Source: Pseudolabrys sp. Root1462
GTDB taxonomy: Bacteria > Pseudomonadota > Alphaproteobacteria > Rhizobiales > Xanthobacteraceae
Direction: 5' to 3'
Length of the DNA: 64,000 nucleotides
NCBI RefSeq assembly: GCF_001426945.1
Contig: NZ_LMFS01000001.1
Coordinates: 103,412 to 167,411 of the forward strand
Position 1 is the first letter of the stretch, and every line of letters starts with the position of its first letter. This document shows, piece after piece, positions 32,640 to 41,891 of this stretch. The position numbers and the translations under genes were made by a program. The notes below the pieces were generated by a model. That model was not told where the DNA came from. It saw only the letters and a list, made by a program, of their open reading frames with translations, and made no database searches.

Positions 32640-33982
32640 TCAGCAGGACAACGATGACATGGCTTGCCGGCGCGCTGGTGCTTTGCGGCGCCACGGGGGC
32701 TCTCGCTGCTTCCGAGGAAGCGCCGTTCGATACGTCGACGCAGATCGGCTCCAATCCGAAACTGCCCGAGCCGCAGCAGTCTCTGCTGCCGTCGATGCAC
32801 CTGGCCAAGGTGGTCGGCTGGAAGGACGGCGAAACGCCGACGGTGGCGCCGGGCCTCAAGATCGAAGCGCTGGCGACCGGGCTGCAGCATCCGCGCTCGA
32901 TCTACGTCCTGCCGAATGGCGACATCCTGGTGGTGGAATCGAAATCGCCCGCGCTCGACCCGATCAAGCGGCCGAAAGACCTGGTCATGGGCATCGTTCA
33001 GGCGATGGTGACGTCCGGCGGCGGCAGCGGCAGCGGGCCGAGCAACCGCATCACGCTGCTGCGTGACACCAACGGCGACGGCAAGCCGGAAACGCGCAGC
33101 GTTTTCCTCGACCATCTATACTCGCCGTTCGGCGTCGCGCTGGTCGGCTCCGATCTCTACGTCGCCAATACCGACGCGATCATGCACTACACCTATACGG
33201 AAGGTGACACCAAGATCACGTCACCGGGTGAGCGCTTTCTCGACCTGCCGGGCGGACCGATCGACCATCACTGGACCAAGAGCCTGGTGGCGAGCCCCGA
33301 CGGCAATCTGCTCTATGTCGGCGTCGGATCGAACAGCAACATCACCGAGAACGGCATCGAGGCGGAGAAGAATCGCGCCGCCATCTGGCAGGTCGATCGC
33401 GCTTCCGGACGCTGGCGCATCTTCGCCAGTGGCTTGCGCAATCCGAACGGCCTGAGTTTCCAGCCGCAAAGCGGCGCACTCTGGGCGGTCGTCAACGAGC
33501 GCGACGAACTCGGCCCCAATCTCGTGCCCGATTACATGACCTCGGTGAAGGACGGCGCGTTCTACGGCTGGCCCTACAGCTATTACGGTCAGCATCTCGA
33601 TCCGCGCGTGATGCCGCAGCGGCCGGATCTGGTCGCCAAGGCCATTCCGCCGGATTACGCGCTGAGCTCACATGTCGCACCGCTCGGCATGACCTTTTAT
33701 ACGGGCGATGCGTTGCCGCAGAAGTATCGCGGCGGTGCTTTCGTCGGCGAGCACGGCAGCTGGAACCGCGATCACTTCAACGGCTACAAGGTGGTGTATG
33801 TGCCGTTCGCGAACGGCACACCCTCCGGCAAGGCCGAAGACGTGGTCACCGGCTTCCTCAACGACAAAGGTGAGGCGCGGGGCCGGCCGGTCGGCGTCGC
33901 CGTCGACAAGACCGGCGCGTTGCTGGTCGCCGACGATGTCGGCAACACCGTGTGGCGCATAACCGCCACCGGCACTCAGTAA
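32636..33982 (+). CDS. secreted PQQ-dependent sugar/sorbosone-dehydrogenase-like protein
   Basis: 448-aa periplasmic protein. Signal peptide residues ~1-24 (…GALA). A six-bladed beta-propeller of the soluble glucose/sorbosone dehydrogenase (GSDH) fold is indicated by LATGLQHPRSIYVLPNGDILVVE, SPFGVALVGSDLYVANTD, SGLRNPNGLSFQPQSGALW and GEHGSWNRDHFNGYKVV (each given in part). Uses PQQ as cofactor in characterised relatives. Coupled to the DUF2231-like gene (ATGA) and followed by a 47-aa membrane peptide, suggesting one small periplasmic oxidase operon. Confidence 0.85.
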   Translation: MISRTTMTWLAGALVLCGATGALAASEEAPFDTSTQIGSNPKLPEPQQSLLPSMHLAKVVGWKDGETPTVAPGLKIEALATGLQHPRSIYVLPNGDILVVESKSPALDPIKRPKDLVMGIVQAMVTSGGGSGSGPSNRITLLRDTNGDGKPETRSVFLDHLYSPFGVALVGSDLYVANTDAIMHYTYTEGDTKITSPGERFLDLPGGPIDHHWTKSLVASPDGNLLYVGVGSNSNITENGIEAEKNRAAIWQVDRASGRWRIFASGLRNPNGLSFQPQSGALWAVVNERDELGPNLVPDYMTSVKDGAFYGWPYSYYGQHLDPRVMPQRPDLVAKAIPPDYALSSHVAPLGMTFYTGDALPQKYRGGAFVGEHGSWNRDHFNGYKVVYVPFANGTPSGKAEDVVTGFLNDKGEARGRPVGVAVDKTGALLVADDVGNTVWRITATGTQ

Positions 33983-34000
33983 ATCGAACAGGGCGAGATC

Positions 34001-34144
34001 ATGGGACTTCAGGAACTAATGTGGGGCGTCGGAGCGGTGGTGCTGCTGGGCGCGCTTATGTTTGCCGTCATGCGGGGCGGACGCCGCGGAACGCAGCAGC
34101 GGGCCGCCGACGAAGCGACCCGGCGCAACTTCAACAAGCTGTAA
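34001..34144 (+). CDS. 47-aa single-pass membrane protein
   Basis: MGLQELMWGVGAVVLLGALM starts the 47-residue protein: one hydrophobic helix (residues ~7-24) followed by an Arg-rich soluble tail ending RRNFNKL. It begins 18 bp after the dehydrogenase-like gene with a plausible ribosome site (GGGCGAG, 33991-33997). Function unknown; coexpression with the propeller protein makes a membrane anchor or assembly helper plausible. Confidence 0.6.
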   Translation: MGLQELMWGVGAVVLLGALMFAVMRGGRRGTQQRAADEATRRNFNKL

Positions 34145-34158
34145 AAACGCGCGGCGGC

Positions 34159-34935
34159 CTAGCGGCCCTGCCATCGTGGCGGCCGCTTTTCGACGAACGC
34201 CTTGACGCCTTCGCGGAAGTCCTCGCTGCCATAGGCGGCGCGGACCAGATCGTCGCCGTCGGGCAGTCCGGCATTCTGCAAGCGGCGGATCGCTTCCTTG
34301 GTGACGCGCATGGTCACCGGCGCGTGGCCGGCAAGCTGTGTGCAGATCGCTCCGATGCGCTCGTCGAGCGTCGCGGGCTCGACGACATCCATGATGAAGC
34401 CGGCGGCCATGGCGTCTTCCGCCGAGACATTTTCCGCCAGCAGCATCATGCGCTTGGTGCGCGCCGCACCGATGCCGGCGACCAGCCGCGCGTAATTGGC
34501 AACCGACAGGCAATTGCCCAGTGTTCGCGCGATCGGCACGCCGAATTTCGACCCGGGCGTGGCGATGCGCAGGTCGCAGCACGCGGCGATCGCCAGACCG
34601 CCGCCGATGGCCCAGCCTTCGACCACGGCGAGCGTCGGCATCGGCAGCGATTCCAGCGCGGTGAGATAACGCTCCATCTTCTCTTCATAGGCGGAGCCTT
34701 GCTCGGGTTTTGAGAATTCGAGGAACTGGGCGATGTCGGTGCCGGCAATGAAGGCCTTGCCGCCGGCGCCGCGCAGCACGGCGACGCGAATGCTGGTGTC
34801 GCGCGCCAGCTCGGCGCAGGCGCTCGCGAGCCCTTCATACATGCTCCAGGTCATCGCGTTGCGGGCCTGCGGCCGATCGAACAGGATCGTCGCCACATTG
34901 CCCTCGCGGGTCAGCCGCACTTCGCCGTCATTCAT
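34159..34935 (-). CDS. crotonase-fold (enoyl-CoA hydratase/isomerase-like) protein
   Basis: 258 aa, closely related to 3610-4407 (shared FGVPIARTLGNCLS). Oxyanion segments FIAGTDI and GWAIGGGLAIAACCD are intact; catalytic glutamate positions are Ala115 and Ile135. Start ATG 34935 gives the normal N terminus; longer in-frame starts to 35106 add proline/arginine-rich sequence that overlaps the divergent membrane-protein promoter. Isolated from other CoA-ester genes here, so its substrate is unknown. Confidence 0.83.
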   Translation of the reverse strand: MNDGEVRLTREGNVATILFDRPQARNAMTWSMYEGLASACAELARDTSIRVAVLRGAGGKAFIAGTDIAQFLEFSKPEQGSAYEEKMERYLTALESLPMPTLAVVEGWAIGGGLAIAACCDLRIATPGSKFGVPIARTLGNCLSVANYARLVAGIGAARTKRMMLLAENVSAEDAMAAGFIMDVVEPATLDERIGAICTQLAGHAPVTMRVTKEAIRRLQNAGLPDGDDLVRAAYGSEDFREGVKAFVEKRPPRWQGR

Positions 34936-35096
34936 CGCATGATCCTCGGTGTTCAGATGGTTGCGGCGCAGATTGCGGGGCGCCGCGGTGAAGCGCAAGG
35001 GCGGCACGCGGATGGCGCAGCCGTGATCGGCCCCGGGTGTCGGCGGCGGCTGCGGCATGCTACGCAGGGCCGGCTTTCCTGCGGCACCGGGCGTCA

Positions 35097-37082
35097 ATGA
35101 TCTCATTCACCCACGCTCTGATTTGCGCCTGCCTGGCGCTCGCCCTGTACGGGCTGATCGGCCTGCCGCTGGCGCAGCGCGTCGTCATGCGGCCGCTGGT
35201 GCCGTGGCTCGCCCCGGCGCTGGGCTGGGCGGCGCATTCGGCGCTGGCGCTGCCGCTGTGCTTTGTCATCGGTTTCAACCGCGTCACGGTGGTCGCCGTC
35301 TTCGCCGTGCCGCTCATCGCCGCAGCGCTGGCACTGGCGCGGCAGCGGCCCGCGATGTCGAAGGACGGTCCGCCGCTGCCGTGGTGGCTGCTCGTTATTG
35401 TGTTTGGCGGCGCGGTGCTGATCGCCTTCGATTTCATGGCGGTCGATCTGCCGAAAGTCTCAAGCCAGGGCGTGACGCTCGCGGCGCCGATCTTCGATCA
35501 TTCCAAGATCGCGATGATCGACGAGATGGCGCGGCTTGGCGTGCCGCCCGGCAATCCGTTCTATGGCGGCGAGGGGCCGGCGCGGCTGTCTTATTATTAT
35601 CTATGGCACTTCAGCGCCGCCGAGCTGTCGGTGCTGACCGGCCTGCCGGGCTGGGCGACCGACGCCGGCATGAGCGCCTTCACCGGCTTTGCCGCCATCA
35701 TGGCGATGGCCGGCCTGGCGATGTGGCTGAGCGGGCGCGCCAGCGCCGCGCTGTGGATCGCGCTGCTGTCGCTTACCGCTTCGGCGCGGCCGGTGCTCGA
35801 GTTCATCCTCGCGACCGACGAGGTCGAGCAGTTTGCCGGTTACCAATCCGGCCTCGGCGGCTTCCTGTTCCAGACGTCGTGGGCGCCGCAGCACACGATG
35901 GCGGCGCTCACCGCCGTGCTGGCGCTGCTTCTGCTGCTGGCCGCGATCGAACGGCCGCGATGGCTGGTGACCGTCCTGTTCGGCCTGACGATGGCGGCCG
36001 GCTTCGAGAGCTCGACCTGGATCGGCGGCATTGCGTTTCCGCTGATGGCGGCGCCGGTGGCGCTGACCATGCTGTGGCGCGCGGCGCCGGCGCTGCGGCT
36101 GCGCATCATCATCCATTTAGTCGCCGCGGCCTTTATCGCATTGGCGCTGATCGCGCCGTTTCTCTACGACCAGTCGCATATGACCGCGCTGCGCAACGAA
36201 GGTGCGCCGGTCACGGTCGCCGCCGTGCAGGTGCTCAACGACGGCGTATTCGATGCGATCGGATCCTTCGGCAATCTGCTGGCCTACTGGCTGATCTATC
36301 TGCCGGTCGAATTCCCGGCGATCTATTTCGCCGGCATCGGCGGCCTGATCATCCTGCTCCGCGACCGCAACCTGCCGCTCGGTCATCGCGATGCGACGCT
36401 GGCTTTCGCGCTCGGCGCATGGATGAGCCTGATCTGCGGCTGGCTGCTGGTCAGCACCTTGGGCGACAACAACGATCTCGGCTGGCGCGCGGTGCTGCCG
36501 GCGGTGCTGATCCTGATGGTCGTCGCCGCTGCCGGGCTGGCGCGGCTTGAAGCGAAAGCGCGGCCCGTCATGCTGGCCGCCGCGCTGGCGCTGATCGCGG
36601 TCGGCCTCGTTGACGGCCTGCGCTTCGGTTACGGCAACGTCGTGGTCGCGGCCAATGCGTCGAGCCCGGCCCTGGCCGGTTCGCAGGCGCTGTGGCGCGC
36701 GGTGCGCCGCGTCACGCCGCCGGGCGAGCGCATCGCCAACAACCCGGATTATCTCGACAAGGCGACACCGTGGCCGGTCAATATTTCATGGGCGCTGCTG
36801 GCGGACCGCCGTTCGTGCTTCGCCGGGCGTGATCTGGTGCGGCCGTTCTCGGCGCTGTCGCAGGCCGGCGTCGACACCGCCGACACCTTGTTCAAGCGGG
36901 TATTCGCCGGCAGCCCCGAACCGGGCGACATCGAGCACCTGGCAACGCGCTATCATTGCGACACCGCGGTGGTGGCGCCGAGCGACGGCGCCTGGATGCG
37001 CGATCCGTTCGCGGCGAGCGCGCTGTATCGGATGGTCGAGGAGACCCCGGCCTGGCGCATCTACCGGCGCGCGGCGCGCTAG
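35097..37082 (+). CDS. large polytopic membrane protein, GT-C/DUF2298-like
   Basis: 661 aa with roughly 13-15 membrane segments and a C-terminal soluble tail (~150 residues). The loop GPARLSYYYLWHFSAAELS near residue 160 and RVTPPGERIANNPDYLD near residue 545 are characteristic of lipid-linked-sugar (GT-C) or DUF2298 membrane proteins, but the D-x-D/E sugar motif is not obvious. Start at ATG 35097 begins at the first hydrophobic helix; an upstream in-frame ATG (35037) would add 20 residues. A role in envelope glycan transfer would suit the sugar genes at 40407-42920, but this is inference. Confidence 0.7.
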   Translation: MISFTHALICACLALALYGLIGLPLAQRVVMRPLVPWLAPALGWAAHSALALPLCFVIGFNRVTVVAVFAVPLIAAALALARQRPAMSKDGPPLPWWLLVIVFGGAVLIAFDFMAVDLPKVSSQGVTLAAPIFDHSKIAMIDEMARLGVPPGNPFYGGEGPARLSYYYLWHFSAAELSVLTGLPGWATDAGMSAFTGFAAIMAMAGLAMWLSGRASAALWIALLSLTASARPVLEFILATDEVEQFAGYQSGLGGFLFQTSWAPQHTMAALTAVLALLLLLAAIERPRWLVTVLFGLTMAAGFESSTWIGGIAFPLMAAPVALTMLWRAAPALRLRIIIHLVAAAFIALALIAPFLYDQSHMTALRNEGAPVTVAAVQVLNDGVFDAIGSFGNLLAYWLIYLPVEFPAIYFAGIGGLIILLRDRNLPLGHRDATLAFALGAWMSLICGWLLVSTLGDNNDLGWRAVLPAVLILMVVAAAGLARLEAKARPVMLAAALALIAVGLVDGLRFGYGNVVVAANASSPALAGSQALWRAVRRVTPPGERIANNPDYLDKATPWPVNISWALLADRRSCFAGRDLVRPFSALSQAGVDTADTLFKRVFAGSPEPGDIEHLATRYHCDTAVVAPSDGAWMRDPFAASALYRMVEETPAWRIYRRAAR

Positions 37083-37867
37083 ATCCCGGCGAACCAGTTG
37101 AAGCCCTGCTTCGACCAGAAGGTCGGGATGAAGGTGTTGGTCACCTCCATGGCGGTGATCCATTTGGCGTTCTTGAAGCCGAGCTTGGTGGCGCTGCGCA
37201 GCCGCAACGGAAAGCCGAACGGATCGGTGATCGGCTCGCGGGCGTATTTGGTGGCGAGGATAGTCTGCGGATGCAGCGCCGTCGCCATGTCGAGCGTCTC
37301 GGTGTAGTCGTCGGCGCATTTGAACGACACGTATTTCGCCGTGGTGTCGGCGCCGATGCGCTTGAGGAACTGGCCCAGGTTCACGCCCGACCACTGGCCG
37401 ATATAGTCCCAGCCTTCGACGCAGATGTGGCGGACGATCAGTTCCTCCTCGGGCAGCTGATAGATCTGCTGTGCCGTCCACGGCCGCTTGTCCTGGATGA
37501 GTCCGGCAAGTTCGAGCTTCCACGACGCGCCATCGACCGGCTTGACGTCCTCGACGTCGTAATAGGCATTGAAGCGCGGCGGCTTCACCACCTGATCTTC
37601 GCGGTAGGTCGGCGCCAGATGGTGGGGCCGGAAGATCGCCTCCTGCACCTTGTCGTTGAACGCCGAGATGGTGCGCAGGAAGCTCTGCACCGTGTCGGTG
37701 TCGCTGACGGTGCAGCCGGTGAGCATGGTCAGGGCGCCGAGGCTCAACGTGCCGCGCAGCAGGTTGCGGCGGTTGATGTCGCGCACCAGCTTGCGGTTCT
37801 CGTCCATGACGCTCTGATCGACGCCCTGCTTGGGGCGGAAGATCGACGGCGAGGGGGAACGGGCCAT
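37079..37867 (-). CDS. periplasmic molybdopterin-dependent oxidoreductase (YedY/MsrP-like fold)
   Basis: 262 aa. Twin-arginine signal RRNLLRG (33-39) followed by a possible lipobox LTGC (49-52); then the sulfite-oxidase fold with Cys149 in RHICVEGWDY, the Mo ligand position, and FKCADDYTETLDMATAL. In the same minus-strand pair with cytochrome b at 37880-38542, recalling the MsrPQ-type or thiosulfate-sulfurtransferase-like pairing of catalytic and quinone-linked subunits. It ends 4 bp inside the convergent membrane-protein gene. Methionine-sulfoxide reduction, sulfite or N-oxide turnover are all possible. Confidence 0.85.
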   Translation of the reverse strand: MARSPSPSIFRPKQGVDQSVMDENRKLVRDINRRNLLRGTLSLGALTMLTGCTVSDTDTVQSFLRTISAFNDKVQEAIFRPHHLAPTYREDQVVKPPRFNAYYDVEDVKPVDGASWKLELAGLIQDKRPWTAQQIYQLPEEELIVRHICVEGWDYIGQWSGVNLGQFLKRIGADTTAKYVSFKCADDYTETLDMATALHPQTILATKYAREPITDPFGFPLRLRSATKLGFKNAKWITAMEVTNTFIPTFWSKQGFNWFAGI

Positions 37868-37879
37868 GTCGCTGATCCT

Positions 37880-38542
37880 TTATTCGGCCGGTACGGCGTC
37901 GGGCGCTGTATCGTCGACCAGCGGGCCGCCGGTGACCATGGCGCCGATCGTCTTCGGCACCAGCAGCGCCAGCGCGACGTGGACGACGAGGAAGCCGACG
38001 ATCGCCGCCATGCCGATGAAGTGAATGAGCCGCACCGCCTGGAAGCCGCCGAACAGCGCCAGCGCCTCGGAGAACTGGATCGGCTTCCACAGCAGCCAGC
38101 CGGTGACGACCTGCAGCACGATCACCAGGATGACGCCGACGTAGAGCAGCTTCTGCACGGCGTTGTAGTGCGTGATGTCGTCATGCGCGAGCTTGAAGGC
38201 GAGCGCCTTGCGCACCTCGGCGACGACCTCGGCCGGCCTTATCGGTACCAGCTTGCGGCGGAAGCGGCCGCTGGCAAAACCGTAGGCGAGATAGATGAGG
38301 CCGTTCACCATCAGGATCCACATGGCGAAGAAATGCCACTGCAGGCCGTGCTGGGCCCAGACGCCGAGCGTCAGCGCGTCGGGAAAGTGCAGCCAGCCGA
38401 ATAGCACCTCGTCGTTGTAAATCTTCCAGCCGCTCATGATGAGCAGGACCATCGCCAGCGCGTTGAGCCAATGCATCGCGCGCAGGCCCGCGGGGTGTAA
38501 ACGATGACGTCGAGTTGATTTGACCGTGAAGCTGTTGCTCAT
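37880..38542 (-). CDS. cytochrome b561/Ni-hydrogenase-type membrane cytochrome b
   Basis: 220 aa with four membrane segments and His residues placed for two haem b groups: AMHWLNAL, HGLQWHFFAM, DITHYN, RLIHFIGM and VVHVALAL. Begins MSNSFTVKST; starts 12 bp before the Mo-enzyme gene, so the two are cotranscribed. It should pass electrons between the quinone pool and the periplasmic molybdoenzyme. Confidence 0.87.
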   Translation of the reverse strand: MSNSFTVKSTRRHRLHPAGLRAMHWLNALAMVLLIMSGWKIYNDEVLFGWLHFPDALTLGVWAQHGLQWHFFAMWILMVNGLIYLAYGFASGRFRRKLVPIRPAEVVAEVRKALAFKLAHDDITHYNAVQKLLYVGVILVIVLQVVTGWLLWKPIQFSEALALFGGFQAVRLIHFIGMAAIVGFLVVHVALALLVPKTIGAMVTGGPLVDDTAPDAVPAE

Positions 38543-38676
38543 GAAGTTGCGGCCTTGTCAGGGGCTCATTTTCCCCGGCGATTTGTTCGCGGCATAGAAC
38601 GGAAATGACTTTTGACGTGCAACACACGACTTCGTGTAACGGCCCAAGTCACGCGCATGTTATTCGAGGACGCACC

Positions 38677-39201
38677 GTGCGATTGTTTAATCGGATGCTA
38701 ATGTTTGCCGCGCTCGCGGCGCTGCCGCTTCTCGCGATGACGGCGGCTGCGCCGGCGGGTGACGGTCTCGTGCGCGTCGCATCCGGCGGCCCGCAGCCGC
38801 CGCGGCAGGACGCGCAGAACAAAGACAGTGACGACGAGCCGACGCTCGACCAGAAATTCGAGCGGCGCTTTCCGCAGCCGGTGCAGGTCGGTGACCTGAT
38901 CGGATTGCCGGTTCTCGATTTTGACGATTCGACGATCGGCTACGTCAAAAGCGTGGTGCGCCGGAGCGACGGCGAGATCGATCTCATCGTGCCCTACAGC
39001 GCCTGGTTCGGCTGGCTGCATGCCGACTGGGGCAAGCGTCTGGTCGCGGTGCCGATCAAGTCGGTGGCCATTCTGGGCCGGCAACTCGATGCGCTCGAAT
39101 TCACCCGCGACGACTTCGCCAGCGCGCCCACCTGGACTTCATCGGATGGCGCGCCGATCGGACTTCACGAAAAAGCCCTTATCGCCCTCGGCCGCCGGTA
39201 G
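38677..39201 (+). CDS. secreted PRC-barrel domain protein
   Basis: 174-aa protein. GTG 38677 is preceded by GAGGA (8-base spacing) and gives a clean signal peptide (VRLFNRMLMFAALAALPLLA, cut near AAPA); an in-frame ATG at 38605 would add 24 unrelated residues. A Gln/Asp-rich stretch is followed by a PRC-barrel-like core, PVQVGDLIGLPVLDFDDSTIGYV and VRRSDGEIDLIVPY. PRC-barrel proteins in these bacteria act in RNA maturation or surface/photosynthetic assembly; here, export suggests an envelope role. Confidence 0.7.
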   Translation: MRLFNRMLMFAALAALPLLAMTAAAPAGDGLVRVASGGPQPPRQDAQNKDSDDEPTLDQKFERRFPQPVQVGDLIGLPVLDFDDSTIGYVKSVVRRSDGEIDLIVPYSAWFGWLHADWGKRLVAVPIKSVAILGRQLDALEFTRDDFASAPTWTSSDGAPIGLHEKALIALGRR

Positions 39202-39248
39202 AAGAAGATTCCCTGGAACTGCCGCGGCGCAGCATGGTTGTAGCTCTC

Positions 39249-40403
39249 ATGGACGACCTGACCAGAGCCAGATTGAGCGCGCGCACCTTGGTCGCTCAGG
39301 GCGTCGGCTTTCACGAGCCCGTCACCAAAGGTATTGTGCCGCCCATTCACATGACCACTACATACCTGCGCGATTCCGATAACGGCTATCGCTCGGGTCA
39401 TGTGTACGGACATACCGACAATGTCTCGGTGCAGCAGGCCGAGCAGTTGATCGCCGCGCTGGAAGGTGCCGAACAGGCGCTGCTGTTCGGCTCAGGCATG
39501 GCGGCGGCGACCTCGGTCATTCTCGGCCTCGAGAAGCCCACTCATATTGTCGCCTCACAGGTGATGTACTGGGGCTTTCGCTCCTGGCTGCGCGACGTCG
39601 AGCGCTATGGCCATCGCGTCACCTTCGTCGATACGTCCAATCTCGACGCGGTGCGCGAAGCCGTTGTGCCGGGGCGCACCGGATTGCTCTGGATCGAAAC
39701 GCCGAGCAACCCGACCTGGACGGTGACGGACATCGCCGCGGTGGCGGAGATCGCGCACGCCGCGGACGCCATCCTGTGCGTCGACTCCACGGTGGCGACG
39801 CCGATCCTGACGCGGCCGCTGGCGCTCGGCGCCGACATCGTCATGCATTCGGCGACCAAATATCTCAACGGCCATTCCGACGTCATCGCCGGCGCGCTGG
39901 CTTGCGCGCGTGAGACGCCGCTGTGGCGGCGCGTCGCCAAGAATCGCGGCCAACTCGGACAGGCGCTCAGCCCGTTCGATGCCTGGCTGCTGACGCGCGG
40001 CATGCGCACGCTCGATCTGCGTGTCCGCACCCAGTCGAAGTCGGCGCTCATTCTGGCGACTCGTTTGCAGACGCATCCGGCGGTCGCGGCGGTGCTCTAT
40101 CCCGGTCTGCCGACGCATCCCGGCCACGAGGTCGCCATGCGGCAGATGTCGGGCGGTTTCGGCGGCATGCTGTCGCTGCGTGTCGCCAAGGGCGAGAAGG
40201 CGGCGATTGCTGTGGCCGCCTGCGTCGAGCTATGGAAACGCGCCACCTCGCTCGGCGGCGTCGAAAGCCTGATCGAACATCGCGCTTCGATCGAGGGCGA
40301 AGGTTCGCCGTGTCCGGCCGATCTGTTGCGCCTGTCGGTCGGACTCGAAGATGTCGATGAATTGTATTTCGATTTAACCCGTGCACTCACCATGGCTGTT
40401 TGA
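39249..40403 (+). CDS. PLP-dependent Cys/Met-metabolism enzyme (cystathionine gamma-synthase/lyase-like)
   Basis: 384 aa, fold-type I PLP enzyme. GSGMAAATSV (phosphate loop), the Tyr/Arg region HVYGHTDN, and SATKYLNGHSDVIAG with the Schiff-base Lys are the family signature; WIETPSNP and CVDSTVATP agree. Start at ATG 39249 (MDDLTRARLS) is preferred over 39234. May cleave cystathionine or methionine, or make a thioether; it overlaps no neighbour, and the following glycosyltransferase starts 3 bp later, so it may be cotranscribed with the sugar genes. Confidence 0.87.
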   Translation: MDDLTRARLSARTLVAQGVGFHEPVTKGIVPPIHMTTTYLRDSDNGYRSGHVYGHTDNVSVQQAEQLIAALEGAEQALLFGSGMAAATSVILGLEKPTHIVASQVMYWGFRSWLRDVERYGHRVTFVDTSNLDAVREAVVPGRTGLLWIETPSNPTWTVTDIAAVAEIAHAADAILCVDSTVATPILTRPLALGADIVMHSATKYLNGHSDVIAGALACARETPLWRRVAKNRGQLGQALSPFDAWLLTRGMRTLDLRVRTQSKSALILATRLQTHPAVAAVLYPGLPTHPGHEVAMRQMSGGFGGMLSLRVAKGEKAAIAVAACVELWKRATSLGGVESLIEHRASIEGEGSPCPADLLRLSVGLEDVDELYFDLTRALTMAV

Positions 40404-40406
40404 CCC

Positions 40407-41129
40407 ATGAAGCCCATTGCCGTTGCCATCATTTGCAAGACGCCAATGCCCGGCAAGTCGAAGACGCGGCTGTCGCCGCCGCTCGCGCCGGAGGAATGCG
40501 CGGCGATATCCGCCTGCTTCATCCGCGACCTGGGGCAGACCATCGGCTCGCTCGCCGCTGACGGCGACGCCGCCGCTGCCGCGGTCTATACGCCGTTCGG
40601 CACCGAGCCGGCGCTGCGCCGCCTGCTGCCCGAGGGCTTTCATTTCATGCTGCAGGGCGACGGCGATCTCGGCGCACGTCTGTTGAAGGGCACGGCCGAC
40701 CTGATCGATGCCGGCTTCGGCGGCGCCATTCTGGTCAATTCGGATTCGCCGACCTTGCCCAAATCGATCCTGCGCCAGGCGGTCGATGCGGTGAGGCAGG
40801 GCGACAATGTCGTGCTCAGTCCCGCTTTGGACGGCGGCTACACGCTGGTCGGCCTGTCGCAGCCGCATGCGCGGCTGTTCGACAACATGCCGTGGAGCAC
40901 GCCGGAGGTGTACGACCTCACTCTAGCCCGCGCGCGCGAGATCGATCTGCCGGTGGTCAACGTGCCGGGCTGGTACGATGTCGACGACGCCGAGTCCTAC
41001 GCCATGCTGGAAGACGAAGTCTTGCGCGGCGTGGCGCCTTCCTTTGCCGAACCCGGCCTGAGCGGCGCGGCGGCACCCGCCACCGCACGGTTCGTGCGCG
41101 AGCGGCAAAGCGCGCTGCTGCGGGCTTGA
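40407..41129 (+). CDS. glycosyltransferase-A-like transferase (DUF2064/TIGR04282 type)
   Basis: 240 aa. CKTPMPGKSKTRLSPPL is the nucleotide-binding start, GDLGARL follows, and the D-x-D-like region is NSDSPTLP; DGGYTLVGL is the family end motif. Members are annotated as transferase 1 of rSAM/selenodomain or arsenosugar clusters. None of those partner genes (ArsM, ArsS) are in view. It starts a run of three close genes (gap 4 bp, then 5 bp) with GT2 and an epimerase. Confidence 0.82.
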   Translation: MKPIAVAIICKTPMPGKSKTRLSPPLAPEECAAISACFIRDLGQTIGSLAADGDAAAAAVYTPFGTEPALRRLLPEGFHFMLQGDGDLGARLLKGTADLIDAGFGGAILVNSDSPTLPKSILRQAVDAVRQGDNVVLSPALDGGYTLVGLSQPHARLFDNMPWSTPEVYDLTLARAREIDLPVVNVPGWYDVDDAESYAMLEDEVLRGVAPSFAEPGLSGAAAPATARFVRERQSALLRA

Positions 41130-41133
41130 TGCC

Positions 41134-41886
41134 ATGCGGCTGGGATCGGGGGAAGCCTTCGTCAGCGTCGTTATTCCTTGCCTCAACGAGGAGGAGCCGA
41201 TCGCCGACGTCGTGCGCGAGGTTCTGGCGCAGGGGGTCGATGAGGTGATTGTGGTCGATAACGGCTCGACCGATCGAACCGCGGCGCGGGCCGTGGAAGC
41301 GGGCGCCCGCGTGATCGCCGAGCCGGTGCGCGGCTATGGCCGCGCCTGCGCCGCGGGTGTTGCCGCCTTGTCCGCACGCACCGAGATCATCTGCTTTCTC
41401 GACGGCGACGGCAGCGACGTGCCGGCTTTCATGACCGACGTGGTCGGCCCGATTGCCGACAATCGCGCCGACTTCGTCATGGGCTCGCGGCTCAAGGGCA
41501 AGCGCGAAGACGGCAGCATGACGCCGCAGCAGGTTCTCGCCGGCTGGCTTGCCGGCCTGCTGCTGCGCATGACCTATGGCGCGCGCTTCACCGACATGTC
41601 GCCGTTCCGAGCGCTGCGCGTGGATCGACTGCGCGGGTTGGGCATGCAGGAAATGACCTATGGCTGGAATCTCGAAATGCAGATGCGTGCCGCTGCCGCG
41701 GGCTGGCGCATCCTCGAAGTGCCGGTCGATCACCGCTGCCGTCAGGGCGGCGTTTCCAAGGTGTCCGGCAATCTGATGGCCGGGCTCAAGGCGGCGTGGA
41801 AGATTACCACCACATTCCTGCGTCTGGCGGCGACGCTGCGACGCGATCCGCCGCGGCAATTGCATCTGCGCGGCGAGAAGGTCTGA
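41134..41886 (+). CDS. family 2 glycosyltransferase (dolichyl-phosphate-mannose-synthase-like)
   Basis: 250 aa. GT-A start VSVVIPCLNEEEPIADVV, VDNGSTDRTA, the D-x-D-like DGDGSD and MGSRLKGKREDGSM; the tail YGWNLEMQMRAAAAGWRI matches the acceptor region. It transfers a sugar from a nucleotide to a lipid or glycan acceptor in the cytoplasmic face. Coupled with DUF2064 transferase upstream and with the epimerase downstream. Confidence 0.85.
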   Translation: MRLGSGEAFVSVVIPCLNEEEPIADVVREVLAQGVDEVIVVDNGSTDRTAARAVEAGARVIAEPVRGYGRACAAGVAALSARTEIICFLDGDGSDVPAFMTDVVGPIADNRADFVMGSRLKGKREDGSMTPQQVLAGWLAGLLLRMTYGARFTDMSPFRALRVDRLRGLGMQEMTYGWNLEMQMRAAAAGWRILEVPVDHRCRQGGVSKVSGNLMAGLKAAWKITTTFLRLAATLRRDPPRQLHLRGEKV

Positions 41887-41891
41887 ACACC

